From the NCBI GenBank assembly GCA_027186245.1, contig CP114484.1, forward strand, positions 1,128,501 to 1,192,500: 64,000 nucleotides of DNA, in the 5' to 3' direction. Of this stretch, positions 1-9,812 are shown in pieces (the stretch's first letter is position 1; each line of letters starts with the position of its first letter). The DNA is from Coriaria nepalensis. Its lineage: Eukaryota > Streptophyta > Magnoliopsida > Cucurbitales > Coriariaceae. A program made the position numbers and the translations under genes. Below the pieces are notes generated by a model. The model was not told the DNA's origin, made no database searches, and saw nothing but the letters and a program-made list of their open reading frames with translations.

Positions 1-2860
1 TCGAATGTCAAAATGATGATCATCTTCCATATAATATGCTACTCATAAATCCAAACACCCAAGTTTAAATACCTTCTTCGTCAGCCTCCCATTTTATCAT
101 CTGAGACACGACGACTGTTTGACCAGGTCAAATTTCTTATGACCGAATTGACCTAATCGGCACTCGTACCTCTCGACTCCTTATTTTATGAATGGTCCTC
201 CCTTTAGATAACTCATAGCCATTGCCTGACTCCGAGCCCTTCTTTAGCCATGGCGGGGCAAGAACGACAAATTGCTCCGCAACAAAATTGTAGAGAAGAG
301 TCTTGTCCGGTTACTATCTAAGCCTCTGACCAGCTCCTAACTTGTCGGCTTTGTTTGGGGTAAAAAGTCTTCTTTACACACCATCTCCCCCCCCCCCCCT
401 CTTTTCCCGTGTCAAATATTTCTTGACCCAACAGTCTTGACTTTCTATTTGATTTGGGGCCCTACTATGACAGGTGGTGAATGGTGATTGGTCTTGTACC
501 TCATTGACCCTTTGACCGAGTTGGGCCAAAACTCATGAAATTAAGTTAACAAACAGATTGAGTGGCGCGGGGCGATTTCCCCTGCCCTCTTCTATCAGAT
601 ACGTCATTGATTGTAATGTGACGTACTGAAACAAGGTGATCGGTTGTTATTTCTTTAGTTAGCTGTTACTGTATGGTTTCTTGAAAACCAGGCATGCTTG
701 CACTAGCTAATTTGTAACTTGCAAGACATGGATGGGGTAAGTCCAGTTAAAAAGCCAGACAAAGCAATGCACAAGCATATGGAGGGTTCTGAATTCGAAC
801 CAAAAAATCGAGTTTCATGCTCTGGTCGTGTCTTAATCCGACATGCGAATGCTTGTCTGCTTCCTGCCCAATTGCCCACAAAAACACTGCTCTGTTTTGC
901 AGTGAAAATTAGTTCCCATCTTTCCCTTTTTTGGTTAATTAACAACAGCTTTAATCGTCTCGTTTAGATTACCACCCTTTTTTTCTGCTTAATGACTGTT
1001 GCTTTTTTGCTACATGTCACAAATTATATGGTCAGAAAGGTCAATGATTTGTCACATAGGATTGTTGTTTGTTTCCTCTGTTTCCTATAAATTTAAAACT
1101 ATATCAATAAATATGATGGATAATACTAGTGGACTAGTAGTAGTGTGCATACTATACTGCACATGGGTCACCTGTCACATGCAACTATTCGGCGCTTACC
1201 AGATTCCAAATGAAATGATTCTTCAGTCTGTTATTATACGATCCATCCCATGATCCTTTCCCCACATAAATTTTACTCACCTCATCCCATCCCATCCCAT
1301 CAATCATTTGGTTCCCTCGCGAATCCGGTTGGGACTTCCCATTTGCAGACCAGAACAGCTTCTTGTGGTGCTCTTGTTGTGTTATTGGTGAATTGGTCTA
1401 ACTTTCATTGTATCTACTCGCCATTTTAAGGAGCCTGATAATGAATAGATTCTCGAGTAAGTGTTATAAGGAGGGGAAGAAGTAAGAACAGAAGAGGTGT
1501 GGGTGGAAACAGAGCAATGAGGTGCAGAGTTCATTTGTTATACCTGAAGAATCATCCCTAACGCATAACTCTCGAGTGTTAAATGTAGTGGCTAAACCAC
1601 GTAACGGACTACATAGTTAAATTACATACTTTGAAGCTCGTCTAATTTTACATCGTCTTGAAGCTCGTCTAACCTATCACTTGCAATGTGCAATTATGCG
1701 TTCGGTGGTAACATTTTCTCCCTTAAAGTAAGTAGTGGATAGTAGAGAGTGGATAATGGATAATGTCATTTAAATGACTTATGTGGGTCGTCTACGACCA
1801 GGATAAGATGTCATATTGGACGGGCCACATTGTGATATTAAGATATGGGCCTCTTTGAACTTGGTGGCCCAAAAATTGTCCCTTCTGGCCCACGTTGATA
1901 ATTTCAGATGATCATGAAACTGCCTGAATTGAATTGTTTGAAATCATCGTGAATGATAAAATATATATATATATATATATTTATAATTAATTGATCTATT
2001 TTAATCATATATAATTAAAATAAATAATATTTATCTAATAATTAATCCATATATTATTACAGTCTTGTAATCAAGTTGCCTATTATTTAAGACACTTTTG
2101 TTTAAGGTAATCCATTTAGTTAATCTACAATAATGTCATAATTTGTTTGTTTTTGTAATCGCGCGGCAGTCGAGGTAGTAAAAGAATGAAAAGGGTGCAA
2201 GTTGTAGGGGACAGCATCATTCAATAAAGTCTCATCTCTTTTCTCTCGGTTTCCTTCTCTATTATCGTTTCAATCCCTATACGACGTATCGCTGTGAAGT
2301 GCATGATGAGACGACACGTCGTGATATGATCATTAGGTGTGATAAACGACAGCAAAAGCCTGTTGTCGTAATGAGTTTAACTCGTCTCCATCCACTTTCC
2401 ATTTCTAGACGACATGTCATATGCGTCCAAGTTTCCCTAACATACTCGCTTAGTAGCTCTGACGCTAATAATTAGAAACGTTAAGAATGTTAACATGACC
2501 GATCAGGTGGTGATGGAGAAGAAAACAACGAAACACATAAATCAGATTCTGAAAAACAGAAAAAAAAAATTAAAAAGAACAAGTATGAACCTCAGATGAG
2601 GTCATGATAATTACTTGGTCCTACCAAATAATGTAAACTAAGAATAGATTATTTCTTATTAAATAATTACATTAGTTTAATCATAGTTCATACATCATCA
2701 CCAACTTTGGTAATCCAAAAACACTACAGAATACACAAATTCAGAGAAAATCCAAGCACCACCATCAAGATCTTCTCCATCGTTTAAATTACTTTCTCCA
2801 TATCATCAACTCTGCAATTCTAACAACACGAAGATACAATTATTGGCTTCGATTTTGGAT
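1..2860. other. Intergenic spacer, no gene recognised
   Basis: No open frame here looks like a protein family on either strand; the short frames of about 80 codons at 700-1250 have no recognisable domain. The stretch holds a run of 13 C at 387-399, a CCCAT-type short repeat near 1285-1300, a TA dinucleotide tract near 1962-1981 and AT-rich DNA from 1930 to 2120. The last few hundred bases are probably the 3' flank of the FLZ gene that ends at 2861 on the minus strand. Confidence 0.6.
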
Positions 2861-3766
2861 TTAATTTTTGTTCATCCCCTCCTCCATTAACATTTCTTGG
2901 TACCGGCATTCACTGCTGCAGAAAGCTTGCTCACCTCTGTAAATATTTAAAAAATGGAGAAAAAAAATGAGGACTGGAATTGAATTTAAGCTTGATAATG
3001 AAGATGATTGAAATGAATGAAAATTTACGAACCTGTACATGTAAATGTCTTTACCCTGTCCTAGACTCTTCTTACAAGTGTGACAGAACATGAGGAAATC
3101 ATTGGAGGGGAAGCTTAAACGATTATCGGTATGAGAAAGCTCGTTTTCTGTCCTAGAAAGAGAGAAAACTCCACAGCAACTCTCGACAATGCAATCGTCA
3201 AAGATATGAATGGTCTTTGGGTTTGGTCCGTGAGAAATCACGCAAGTATAATCCTCAGAAAGCCCCATTTCCTTAACAGAAAGCCCGGAACTTGACGATG
3301 ACTGGTCCACCGGTTTTATGACCGGAGAGAGGGACAAACCGTGAGAGAAGAAGTCCATCTGATCAGGATTCGGAACAGGGATTTGGATCTTAAGCTGGGA
3401 TCCGAACAGAACCATTCGAGTTTCGGGTATAGATTGTTCCGTGCCGGAATTGGCATCGGCAAGAGCATCTACAATGCCGAGCCCGATCCGTTGAGAGTCC
3501 AGTTTGTCCCAAATAGGGCGTCTGGATTCAGGTAGAGAAGGGGATTTAGAGGCCCGGAAGGGGCTGTTTCTCAGACCAGCTGAGAAGGTTTTATCGTCGA
3601 GGATTGAAGTTGGGCTCATTACAGTCTCTGTTTCAACAGAGGATGAGGCTACGTTTGAGGTGAAGCCAGTAAAGAGTAGCCTTGGCGAACCGAATAAAGA
3701 TGAACCGGCCGGCCTTCTGTGATGATTTTCCTTTGGAGAGGGTAATGACTCATTTTCTGCCATCAC
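2861..3766 (-). CDS. FCS-like zinc finger (FLZ, DUF581) protein
   Basis: Two predicted exons, 3766-3033 and 2936-2861, give 269 residues. The protein is mostly disordered and Ser-rich, with SP dipeptides, and ends in an FLZ domain. That domain starts FLMFCHTCKKSLGQGKDIYM and, after the intron, continues YRGEQAFCSSECR, giving the Cys-x2-Cys plus Cys-x3-Cys pattern of the family. FLZ proteins are plant-specific adaptors that bind SnRK1 kinase subunits; that role is family knowledge. The intron (3032-2937, GT-AG) is 96 bases long and has no in-frame stop, so an unspliced transcript would still be open and would insert 32 residues between the two Cys pairs. Splicing is supported because it rebuilds the DIYMYRGE core exactly. 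Two adjacent Met codons occur at the start and either could be used. By position it matches Arabidopsis At3g22550. Confidence 0.9.
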   Translation of the reverse strand: MMAENESLPSPKENHHRRPAGSSLFGSPRLLFTGFTSNVASSSVETETVMSPTSILDDKTFSAGLRNSPFRASKSPSLPESRRPIWDKLDSQRIGLGIVDALADANSGTEQSIPETRMVLFGSQLKIQIPVPNPDQMDFFSHGLSLSPVIKPVDQSSSSSGLSVKEMGLSEDYTCVISHGPNPKTIHIFDDCIVESCCGVFSLSRTENELSHTDNRLSFPSNDFLMFCHTCKKSLGQGKDIYMYRFVNFHSFQSSSLSSLNSIPVLIFFLHFLNIYRGEQAFCSSECRYQEMLMEEGMNKN

Positions 3767-3824
3767 ACTGCCTTCTTTCTCTTCTTCCTCTCTGCAAAAG
3801 AAATGGTGTTTGATATATCTTTAC

Positions 3825-4070
3825 TCACAGGTAGAGCAGAAAGTTTGAAACTTTTGCTAGATTTCCAGAAACTCCAGAAGAGCTTCCATCAAAGAACTCC
3901 TCTTTGTCTGCCATACCTCTCTGGCTTCCATTACAGTCCACAAAACTCAGAGTAATGAGTGAGAAGCCATAAGTGCACGCATCAGAACAAAGCGTGTTTT
4001 GGCTGGATCTCTTGATTTGAGCTGTATTCTCTGTGTGCTCAACGGTACAAAAAGAACTCCAGAAAGACAA
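3825..4070 (-). other. Possible upstream ORF in the FLZ 5' leader
   Basis: An 81-codon frame with its own ATG lies 59 bases or more upstream of the FLZ start codon on the same strand. It has no recognised domain and is moderately Cys- and Ser-rich. It could be a uORF, a 5' UTR exon with chance coding, or part of an untranslated leader intron: a GTATGG donor-like site near 3915 and a TTTTGCAG acceptor-like site near 3795 are visible. A TATA-like stretch sits near 4247-4255. Function is unknown. Confidence 0.25.
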
Positions 4071-4399
4071 TGAAAAATAAAAACTTAATATGAAAAGGAT
4101 TAAAAAGAAAAGTGATTCTCTGTCAAAGTTATCTTTCTTTTTCTTTCTCTCTAGCTTTTTGTGAACAATACTGGATTTATCCCGGAAATCTTTACTTCCT
4201 ATTGATGATGATCTCTTTTAGCTTTTCTTTTTCCCCACCACTACAATATATATCTCCATCATCATCCAGAAAGAGATTACCCAGATATTTGCAGAGGGGG
4301 AGAGAGAAAGATGGAGCTCGTGTGAGTAACGGAGTTGGTAGGTGCTTTAAAGAAAATGCCTGGTGCTGCACTGTGCATGAGAATCGATAAAACTACCCG

Positions 4400-5146
4400 T
4401 CTCTACTCTAACCGCCGGAAACGGTAGTTTTTTCTTTTTTTTCTTCTACGGCGGTTTTTTTACTCTCCCTCTCCCTCCCTCTCTCCACGTACTATTTCAT
4501 GTTCTCATAACATCACGTAGCTTTATCCATAATCAAACGGTCCAGACTGCTTGCCTGCTTGGCTTTTACCTTGCTCAGCTGGTCCTCGTTTCGGTTCGGC
4601 TGATTACTGAGGGTTGTCCATTAGTAGAGTGACTTGCTGAGTTAGGATTCAAATTCTCTGATTAATATTTGAAATTATATTTAAAATTTATTTAATAATA
4701 TCGTAAGTCTAATCCATATTTTTATAATTTATAAACTATGGTCGAAAGCATACGAAAAAATTTCATAAATTTATTTATAAAAAAAAAAAAACGATGCCAA
4801 ACCATTTCGTATGTGCGTGGTTTTTTATTTTTTTTGGGGCCCGGTTTTCTTTTGACCTTTTATGTGCTAAAAATGCTAGAATCGGAGTGGTGAAGTTCAC
4901 GGACCGTTCAGTGGATGCTGGACCACGATCCTCAAATCCGGGGATCCGGTCCCATCTGCCACGTAACCGGGGAAAATGAAGAGGTCCCACATAACTCCAG
5001 TAAATTAGATATATAAAAAAAGGTAGGGTCCCACTCTCACTCTACTGTATATTTACTGGAATACCCCCCTTGTACGTGATACTGGTAGACTCATTGGAGT
5101 CAGGGATCCAATCAAAGCTTTTAAACCGAAAGAATCTGTTGGGTCC

Positions 5147-5194
<48 letters not shown>

Positions 5195-6331
5195 ATGGGG
5201 GCGGTACAGGCTTGATAATAATGCTTTCCATTACTGTTTTTCTCACACCATCTCCTCCTCCTTCTATCTCGTCACGCTCTCCTCCCTATTTCGTTTTAGA
5301 TAAATTTTAAGTTTGGTAAATAATTTTATTTTAATTATATATAAATTTAATATAATAATATAAAACTAATAAAATATTTATATTATTTTTAATTTACTCA
5401 ATTATTTATTACATCATTAATTAATGTTGGAGATTAAGATATCATTATGGTAATAAAAATACAATATTAGCTGTCGGTGTCATAATTATTGGTGGAAACT
5501 CTCACCTTGTCGTTTACATACATAACTAACCGTAAGGTAATTAATAAATAATTATTTGGTTACAACCTAACATTATGATTGTGTATATACTAAGTATGTT
5601 ATAATTATGTATGAAATTAAATCTAATTAATATTATAAATACTAATTTTATTATATTAAAATATTTATAATGTATCATATCATATATAAATATGTGGTGT
5701 ATAAATTTCTTTAATAATCATAATTTGAAATTTGAAAGAGAGTCCCGTTCATGAAATTATTTATATATTTTAATAATTTTAAATTTTTTTATAAATAAAA
5801 TTTTAAATAATTATCTCACCTAAAAAAAAAAAAAAGCCGGTCCTACTATGTGAAAATATAAACAGTCTTACAATTTATAAGTATTATATAAAATAATATT
5901 TATAAATTTTAATATTTCATAATCATAAACGACAATTTTCTTTTTTCGTCATTATTAAGTTTCGTTTGATAAGAGTTTTGGTATCGTCACGGTTGAAAAC
6001 GACTGAATGATCCAAATGGGTCCATACTAGTACTGTCTAAATAATTAAAAGGGGTCCACATTGACCAGCCATTAGTATGAATCCATGTCAGCATTGATGT
6101 GGATTATTTCATGATTATTGTAACAATGATCATAGGCTCCCCCCTCCATATCCATCCGATTTCACTGCATATATTACCTACACTCGTCTATGTCAATTTT
6201 TGGTTACACCAGTATTAGCATAAAAATGTGATAGAGAATGCAGAGAGCGTAATCAAGATCATTTAGCCCAAATAGCCCAATAACATATATAGGCCCATAA
6301 ATGATAATTTGGGTCATCAGCCCAATAGCTT
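4400..6331. other. AT-rich intergenic spacer with hexamer repeat
   Basis: No gene recognised. From about 4400 it is the promoter side of the FLZ gene, with pyrimidine-rich tracts at 4430-4490. A GC-richer island at 4830-4980 carries short open frames on both strands without a domain. A perfect GGTATG hexamer array lies at 5147-5194. From 5290 to 5960 the DNA is strongly AT-rich. Confidence 0.6.
5147..5194. repeat. GGTATG hexamer array, 8 copies
   Basis: Eight uninterrupted copies of a six-base unit are visible directly. It is not the plant telomere repeat (TTTAGGG). Such arrays usually vary in copy number between individuals. Confidence 0.95.
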
Positions 6332-6840
6332 CTAATTAGAGTTACTTGTATCTGATACTAACAAACTATACACGAACATGTCTCTTATCTCCCCTTTAAA
6401 ACACACAACCCATACTTTCTGTGCAGACCTTCTTTGACGAACCCAACTTTTTCAACAACTCGTTGGGACCCAATATTGTCGTTCTCTATCAGAGCTTGAA
6501 TCCTCACGATATCTGGACAATCTTCGAAAACCCTAGGGATTGCCATGGTAATTATTTATTTGCCCCAGTATTCTACACCCACTGCATAACTAATATGTGC
6601 TCTGCATCTGTCGTCGTAGGAAAATTTCCGGATCGAACGGTCGTCAAGTCATATCAATCGACGCCATGGGTTGGGTATAGCTACATTTTCGAGATCTGTT
6701 ATGGCTTGCTCTTTTCTGGTGATTGTATTCCATCTCAGGTAGCGAGTCACTCTGTCGTCGCCGGCCCATGTGAGGAGGTCGTCGGAGACGGAAAGCTTGA
6801 ACGGACGGAGTGTAATGCGTGAAGCGTCCACGTAATACAT
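6332..6840 (-). pseudogene. GNAT-family N-acetyltransferase pseudogene
   Basis: Reading from the ATG at 6840 the frame gives SRITLRPFKLSVSDDLLTWA, then a TRYLRW segment and PWRR. This is the start of the plant GNAT proteins related to Arabidopsis At3g22560, which acetylate via acetyl-CoA. Three lesions follow. There is an in-frame TGA at 6651-6649. A TAA near 6558 coincides with loss of several residues in the acetyl-CoA-binding stretch after YWGK. A frameshift near 6400 means that the C-terminal GEIRDMF segment is readable only in another frame. Between the lesions the family is still clear (RIQALIENDN, SQRVVEKVGFVKEGL), ending with a TAG at 6334-6332. No splicing pattern removes all three lesions, so this is a decayed gene. 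It lies where the homologue sits in Arabidopsis. Confidence 0.85.
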
Positions 6841-7193
6841 ATATCTGATAAAGGAAATAGCTTCTTTTTTTTTTCTTTTGACTTTGACCTTATCTTGGAC
6901 TGTGGGGTTAAACTTGTTCGCTACTCCAAGCAACAAGAGATTCCACACGTGGCGGCACAGGTGCTCAAGTACGAGAATTCAAACATTTAAAAGACAGAGT
7001 CTGGTTTGGTAGGATCGAATAGTAGCGATAATCTGGATTGTTATATGTAGGTGAACTACTATGTTTTTTTTAAGGCTTTATGAACATGTCACCTAAACAG
7101 AGGTTTATGACCGTAAACTTGAATGGACAGAATCTTAAGTGAGGTTTAGTTGAGCGCCAAAAACCACCTTTCATAGTTTCTTCCCAAATGCCG

Positions 7194-7200
7194 TATAAAT
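7194..7200 (+). promoter_or_regulatory. TATA box of the LTPG gene
   Basis: TATAAAT occurs 79 bases before the start codon at 7279, followed by a CT-rich initiator region (TC repeats at 7201-7216). Spacing is normal for a plant core promoter. The promoter looks intact although the gene is frameshifted. Confidence 0.5.
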
Positions 7201-7278
7201 TCTCTCTCTCTCTCTTCTCCTTCTTCATCATACCAAAGTAACAAACCTGAAACTCCCTTTCAATATACTACTAATCAG

Positions 7279-8076
7279 ATGGAGCTTTACGTCCTGTTTC
7301 AACGCCTGATCCCGATACTGGCTGTATCATTCTTGGTCTCGATTATTGGGATTCATGGTCAAATAAATACACCATGCAGTCCTTCCCTGCTCTCTACCTT
7401 CACTCCTTGTATGAGTTTTGTTACAAACAGCAATTCAAATGAGACTTCGCCCACATCAGATTGCTGCAATGCACTCAAGTCCCTAACCAGTAAAAGCATG
7501 GATTGCTTTTGCCTTATTCTTACAGCAAGCGTTTCCCTTCCAAATACCCATCAACCGAACACTCGCCATCTCCCTTCCCCGTGCTTGTAACTTGCCCGGT
7601 GTCCCCGTCCAATGCAAAGGTAAGACTTTTTTTTTTCCCTTTTTTCTTCATCTAATCTAACTATATGTTAAATCTTTTTTGCAGCTTCTGTTGCTCCTAT
7701 TCCTGCTCCGGGTCCTGTAACATTAGGACCGAATCTCTCTCCAGTTGCATCACCCGATGAATCTCCGTCGGTTACCCTTAGTCCAAAAGGTAATCCTCCT
7801 TCCAGTAGGAGTAGCTAATTAGAATCTGCATTGGAAAGGCTTCTCGTATTAATTTCAATTGCTTTGTTTTCTTAATCAGCTTCTTCTGCTCTGCCTCCGG
7901 AATTAGATAATACACCAGTTATAACCCCTCCTTCAACTGTTGAGTCTGAAGCTCCAACTACGACGACAACCGGGAGCCACCCAGTTCTGACCCAATCAGC
8001 AGCAGTGGATTCTTTCAGATTCTCACCATATCTTCAGCTCGTGGCATTTGGTTATGCAGTTTTTACCTTGTACTAG
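7279..8076 (+). pseudogene. GPI-anchored lipid-transfer protein (LTPG), frameshifted
   Basis: Three exons: 7279-7619, 7685-7789 and 7880-8076. A signal peptide of about 28 residues is followed by a plant nsLTP eight-cysteine domain, a Pro/Ser/Thr-rich linker and a hydrophobic C-terminal tail (LQLVAFGYAVFTLY) typical of GPI addition. Family members carry lipids at the cell surface for cuticle or wall formation. The first exon has one extra base, a T in the run at 7532-7534. The conceptual frame therefore leaves the family after ASV and stops at 7590, losing the last two cysteines, the linker and the anchor. Downstream of that base the expected residues resume in the next frame up to a clean donor at 7620. 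All splice sites and the tail frame are intact. It is either a very recent null allele or a sequencing error. Its position matches Arabidopsis At3g22620. Confidence 0.85.
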
Positions 8077-8360
8077 ATGAATCTTTCTGTCTCAGTGTGC
8101 CATGATTTATATGTAAAAATATATATATATAATTTTTTTTTTCGAAGTATTTTTTGGGTTGTGTGATGATGATTTTGGGATTCTTAATTAAGTCATAATC
8201 AATATTAGCATATGTTGTAAATCATAAAGATAAACAGCTTCTATTTGTCAATCTCTAGTTTTATGAATGATACAGATCTATCCTTGATTTCCCATTTAAA
8301 CTAAAACCTCAATAGTAGGGGATTCAATTGAACATGTTAATAGTGATAAACATTAAAAAA

Positions 8361-9411
8361 TCAAGCTGAAACGACGCTCGCATCCTTGATCGATTGACGC
8401 CAAGTAAACTCCCTAGCTCCATCCATGTCTACAATCTTGATCACAAAGTTAGGTGGAGCCACAACTAGGCGAGACCGGATCTCCACTATGCACTTATCAA
8501 CCAAATCGATTGCTTCTTCAACTGGCATGCCACTGTGGTAGTGTCAATCCATCATGGAGAGAGAGAAGTAGGATCCATAACCAAAGGCACTCTCAACCTT
8601 GTGAAGTGTAGCAATGTAATCAATATAGTAGAGAGATGGCCCTGTCTCCTTGTCATAACCAGCCATGAGAATGTTCACCGAATATCGATTTTGAAGATAT
8701 AACACGGTATTAATAACTCGACACAGCCAGATAATCAACCTTTTTCTAACAAAAACATGTACTCAATCTAAAGACCATCTTTTTCTGACTACGCAGAATA
8801 TAAAAACTGCCTTATCAATTTGAAAGTCGGAGACGCAATGACAAGTTGACAACCACCTGATCAACTAAGAATGAAAACCTCATGATATTCATTTCAGCAC
8901 TCTAAGCAATTTCTTGAGAGAGATTCCATATAGCCCCCAACTTTTTGACATATGCTCATCAGATTTGTGATATAACATTCGCAAAAGATGAATGATATCA
9001 GTAATGAGGAATGGGAATACAAGAGAAACAAAGTGGCGAGTTCGCCTCCGGTGAAATTGGCAGCAGCAGTAGTCAAGGGGGTTCCGTTGCGGCATTGATA
9101 TAAAGTGACGTTTTTCTGTATGTACTCCGTGACCTGAACCCTATCAATTATAAGACCGGCATCCCAAAACAATAGGATTCACACAGAAAAGCCCTAATTC
9201 TTCTCTCTTAAAAAGAAAAAAAGACTCAAATTACAACACTTTTGATGGAAAATAGATTAATCTCGGACCTGTCACCGGGCTCGCCGCTAGCGGCAACGAG
9301 CTTGTGTGAATCAAGGACCATGATCTTGTCCTCGTTAGATTTGTGCACCACCGAAGTGTCCACCACCACTATGGCGAAGCCATTCCCGACGAGTGCGAGC
9401 ACGCACTCCTT
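8361..9411 (-). pseudogene. Proteasome beta-2 (PBD-type) subunit pseudogene
   Basis: Segments of 20S proteasome subunit beta type 2 (PBD1/PBD2 in Arabidopsis) occur in order on the minus strand. Positions 9411-9269 give VGNGFAIVVVDTS and LVAASGEPGDR; 9140 to about 9030 gives TEYIQKNVTLYQCRNGTPLT; 8700-8361 gives SVNILMAGYDKETGPSLYYI, then VAPPNFVIKIVDMDGARE, to a TGA at 8361. Intron positions persist, so it arose from a genomic copy, not a processed one. Lesions: the start Met codon is AAG with an in-frame TAG upstream; a TGA at 8546-8544 replaces the Arg expected after SMMD; a residue is missing in HKVESAF; the expected ALRKNP segment at the second junction is degraded. The subunit is essential, so a functional copy should exist elsewhere. 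The site matches Arabidopsis At3g22630 (PBD1). Confidence 0.88.
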
Positions 9412-9812
9412 CTTCTTCTTCTTCTATGGAGTCTGCGTAGTTTCTTTCACACTCAAAATCTGTTTGATATTTCCAAATGCAGCGACTTGAGAAAGAAGTT
9501 CGTTGAGAAAAGGAACATTTTTGTCTTTCTGCTAAAACCGTAAAACGATGAGTCGTTTCAATACACGACAAGTTAAAATAACAAGACGACAGTAGCTCCA
9601 ACGAGCCAAACCAGAATCTACCTTTTTATTTTTCATTCATAGTAGAAAGCTAAAGCAAAGTTGATACAAGAACCAGATCAAAAAACACAAACACTCAACA
9701 TGCATGCAAGCTCTCTCACCTTCCACATATTTTACCTACCACTTATTTAAGTACACATAACCCGCATGGTTGATTTTTACACTAAATTTACTTCTTCCAC
9801 GTTTGTTTCTTC
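9412..9812. other. Short spacer and vicilin 3' flank
   Basis: About 400 bases separate the proteasome pseudogene from the vicilin stop codon at 9813. They include a CTT repeat near 9407-9425 and a CATGCATGCA sequence at 9699-9708, in what is probably vicilin 3' flanking DNA. No gene recognised. Confidence 0.6.

Noticed and set aside
5147..5194. Interstitial telomere repeat
   Set aside because: The unit is GGTATG and not TTTAGGG or its variants.
6421..6822. Plus-strand frame of 133 codons
   Set aside because: It is the antisense of the GNAT pseudogene; no family match in this direction.
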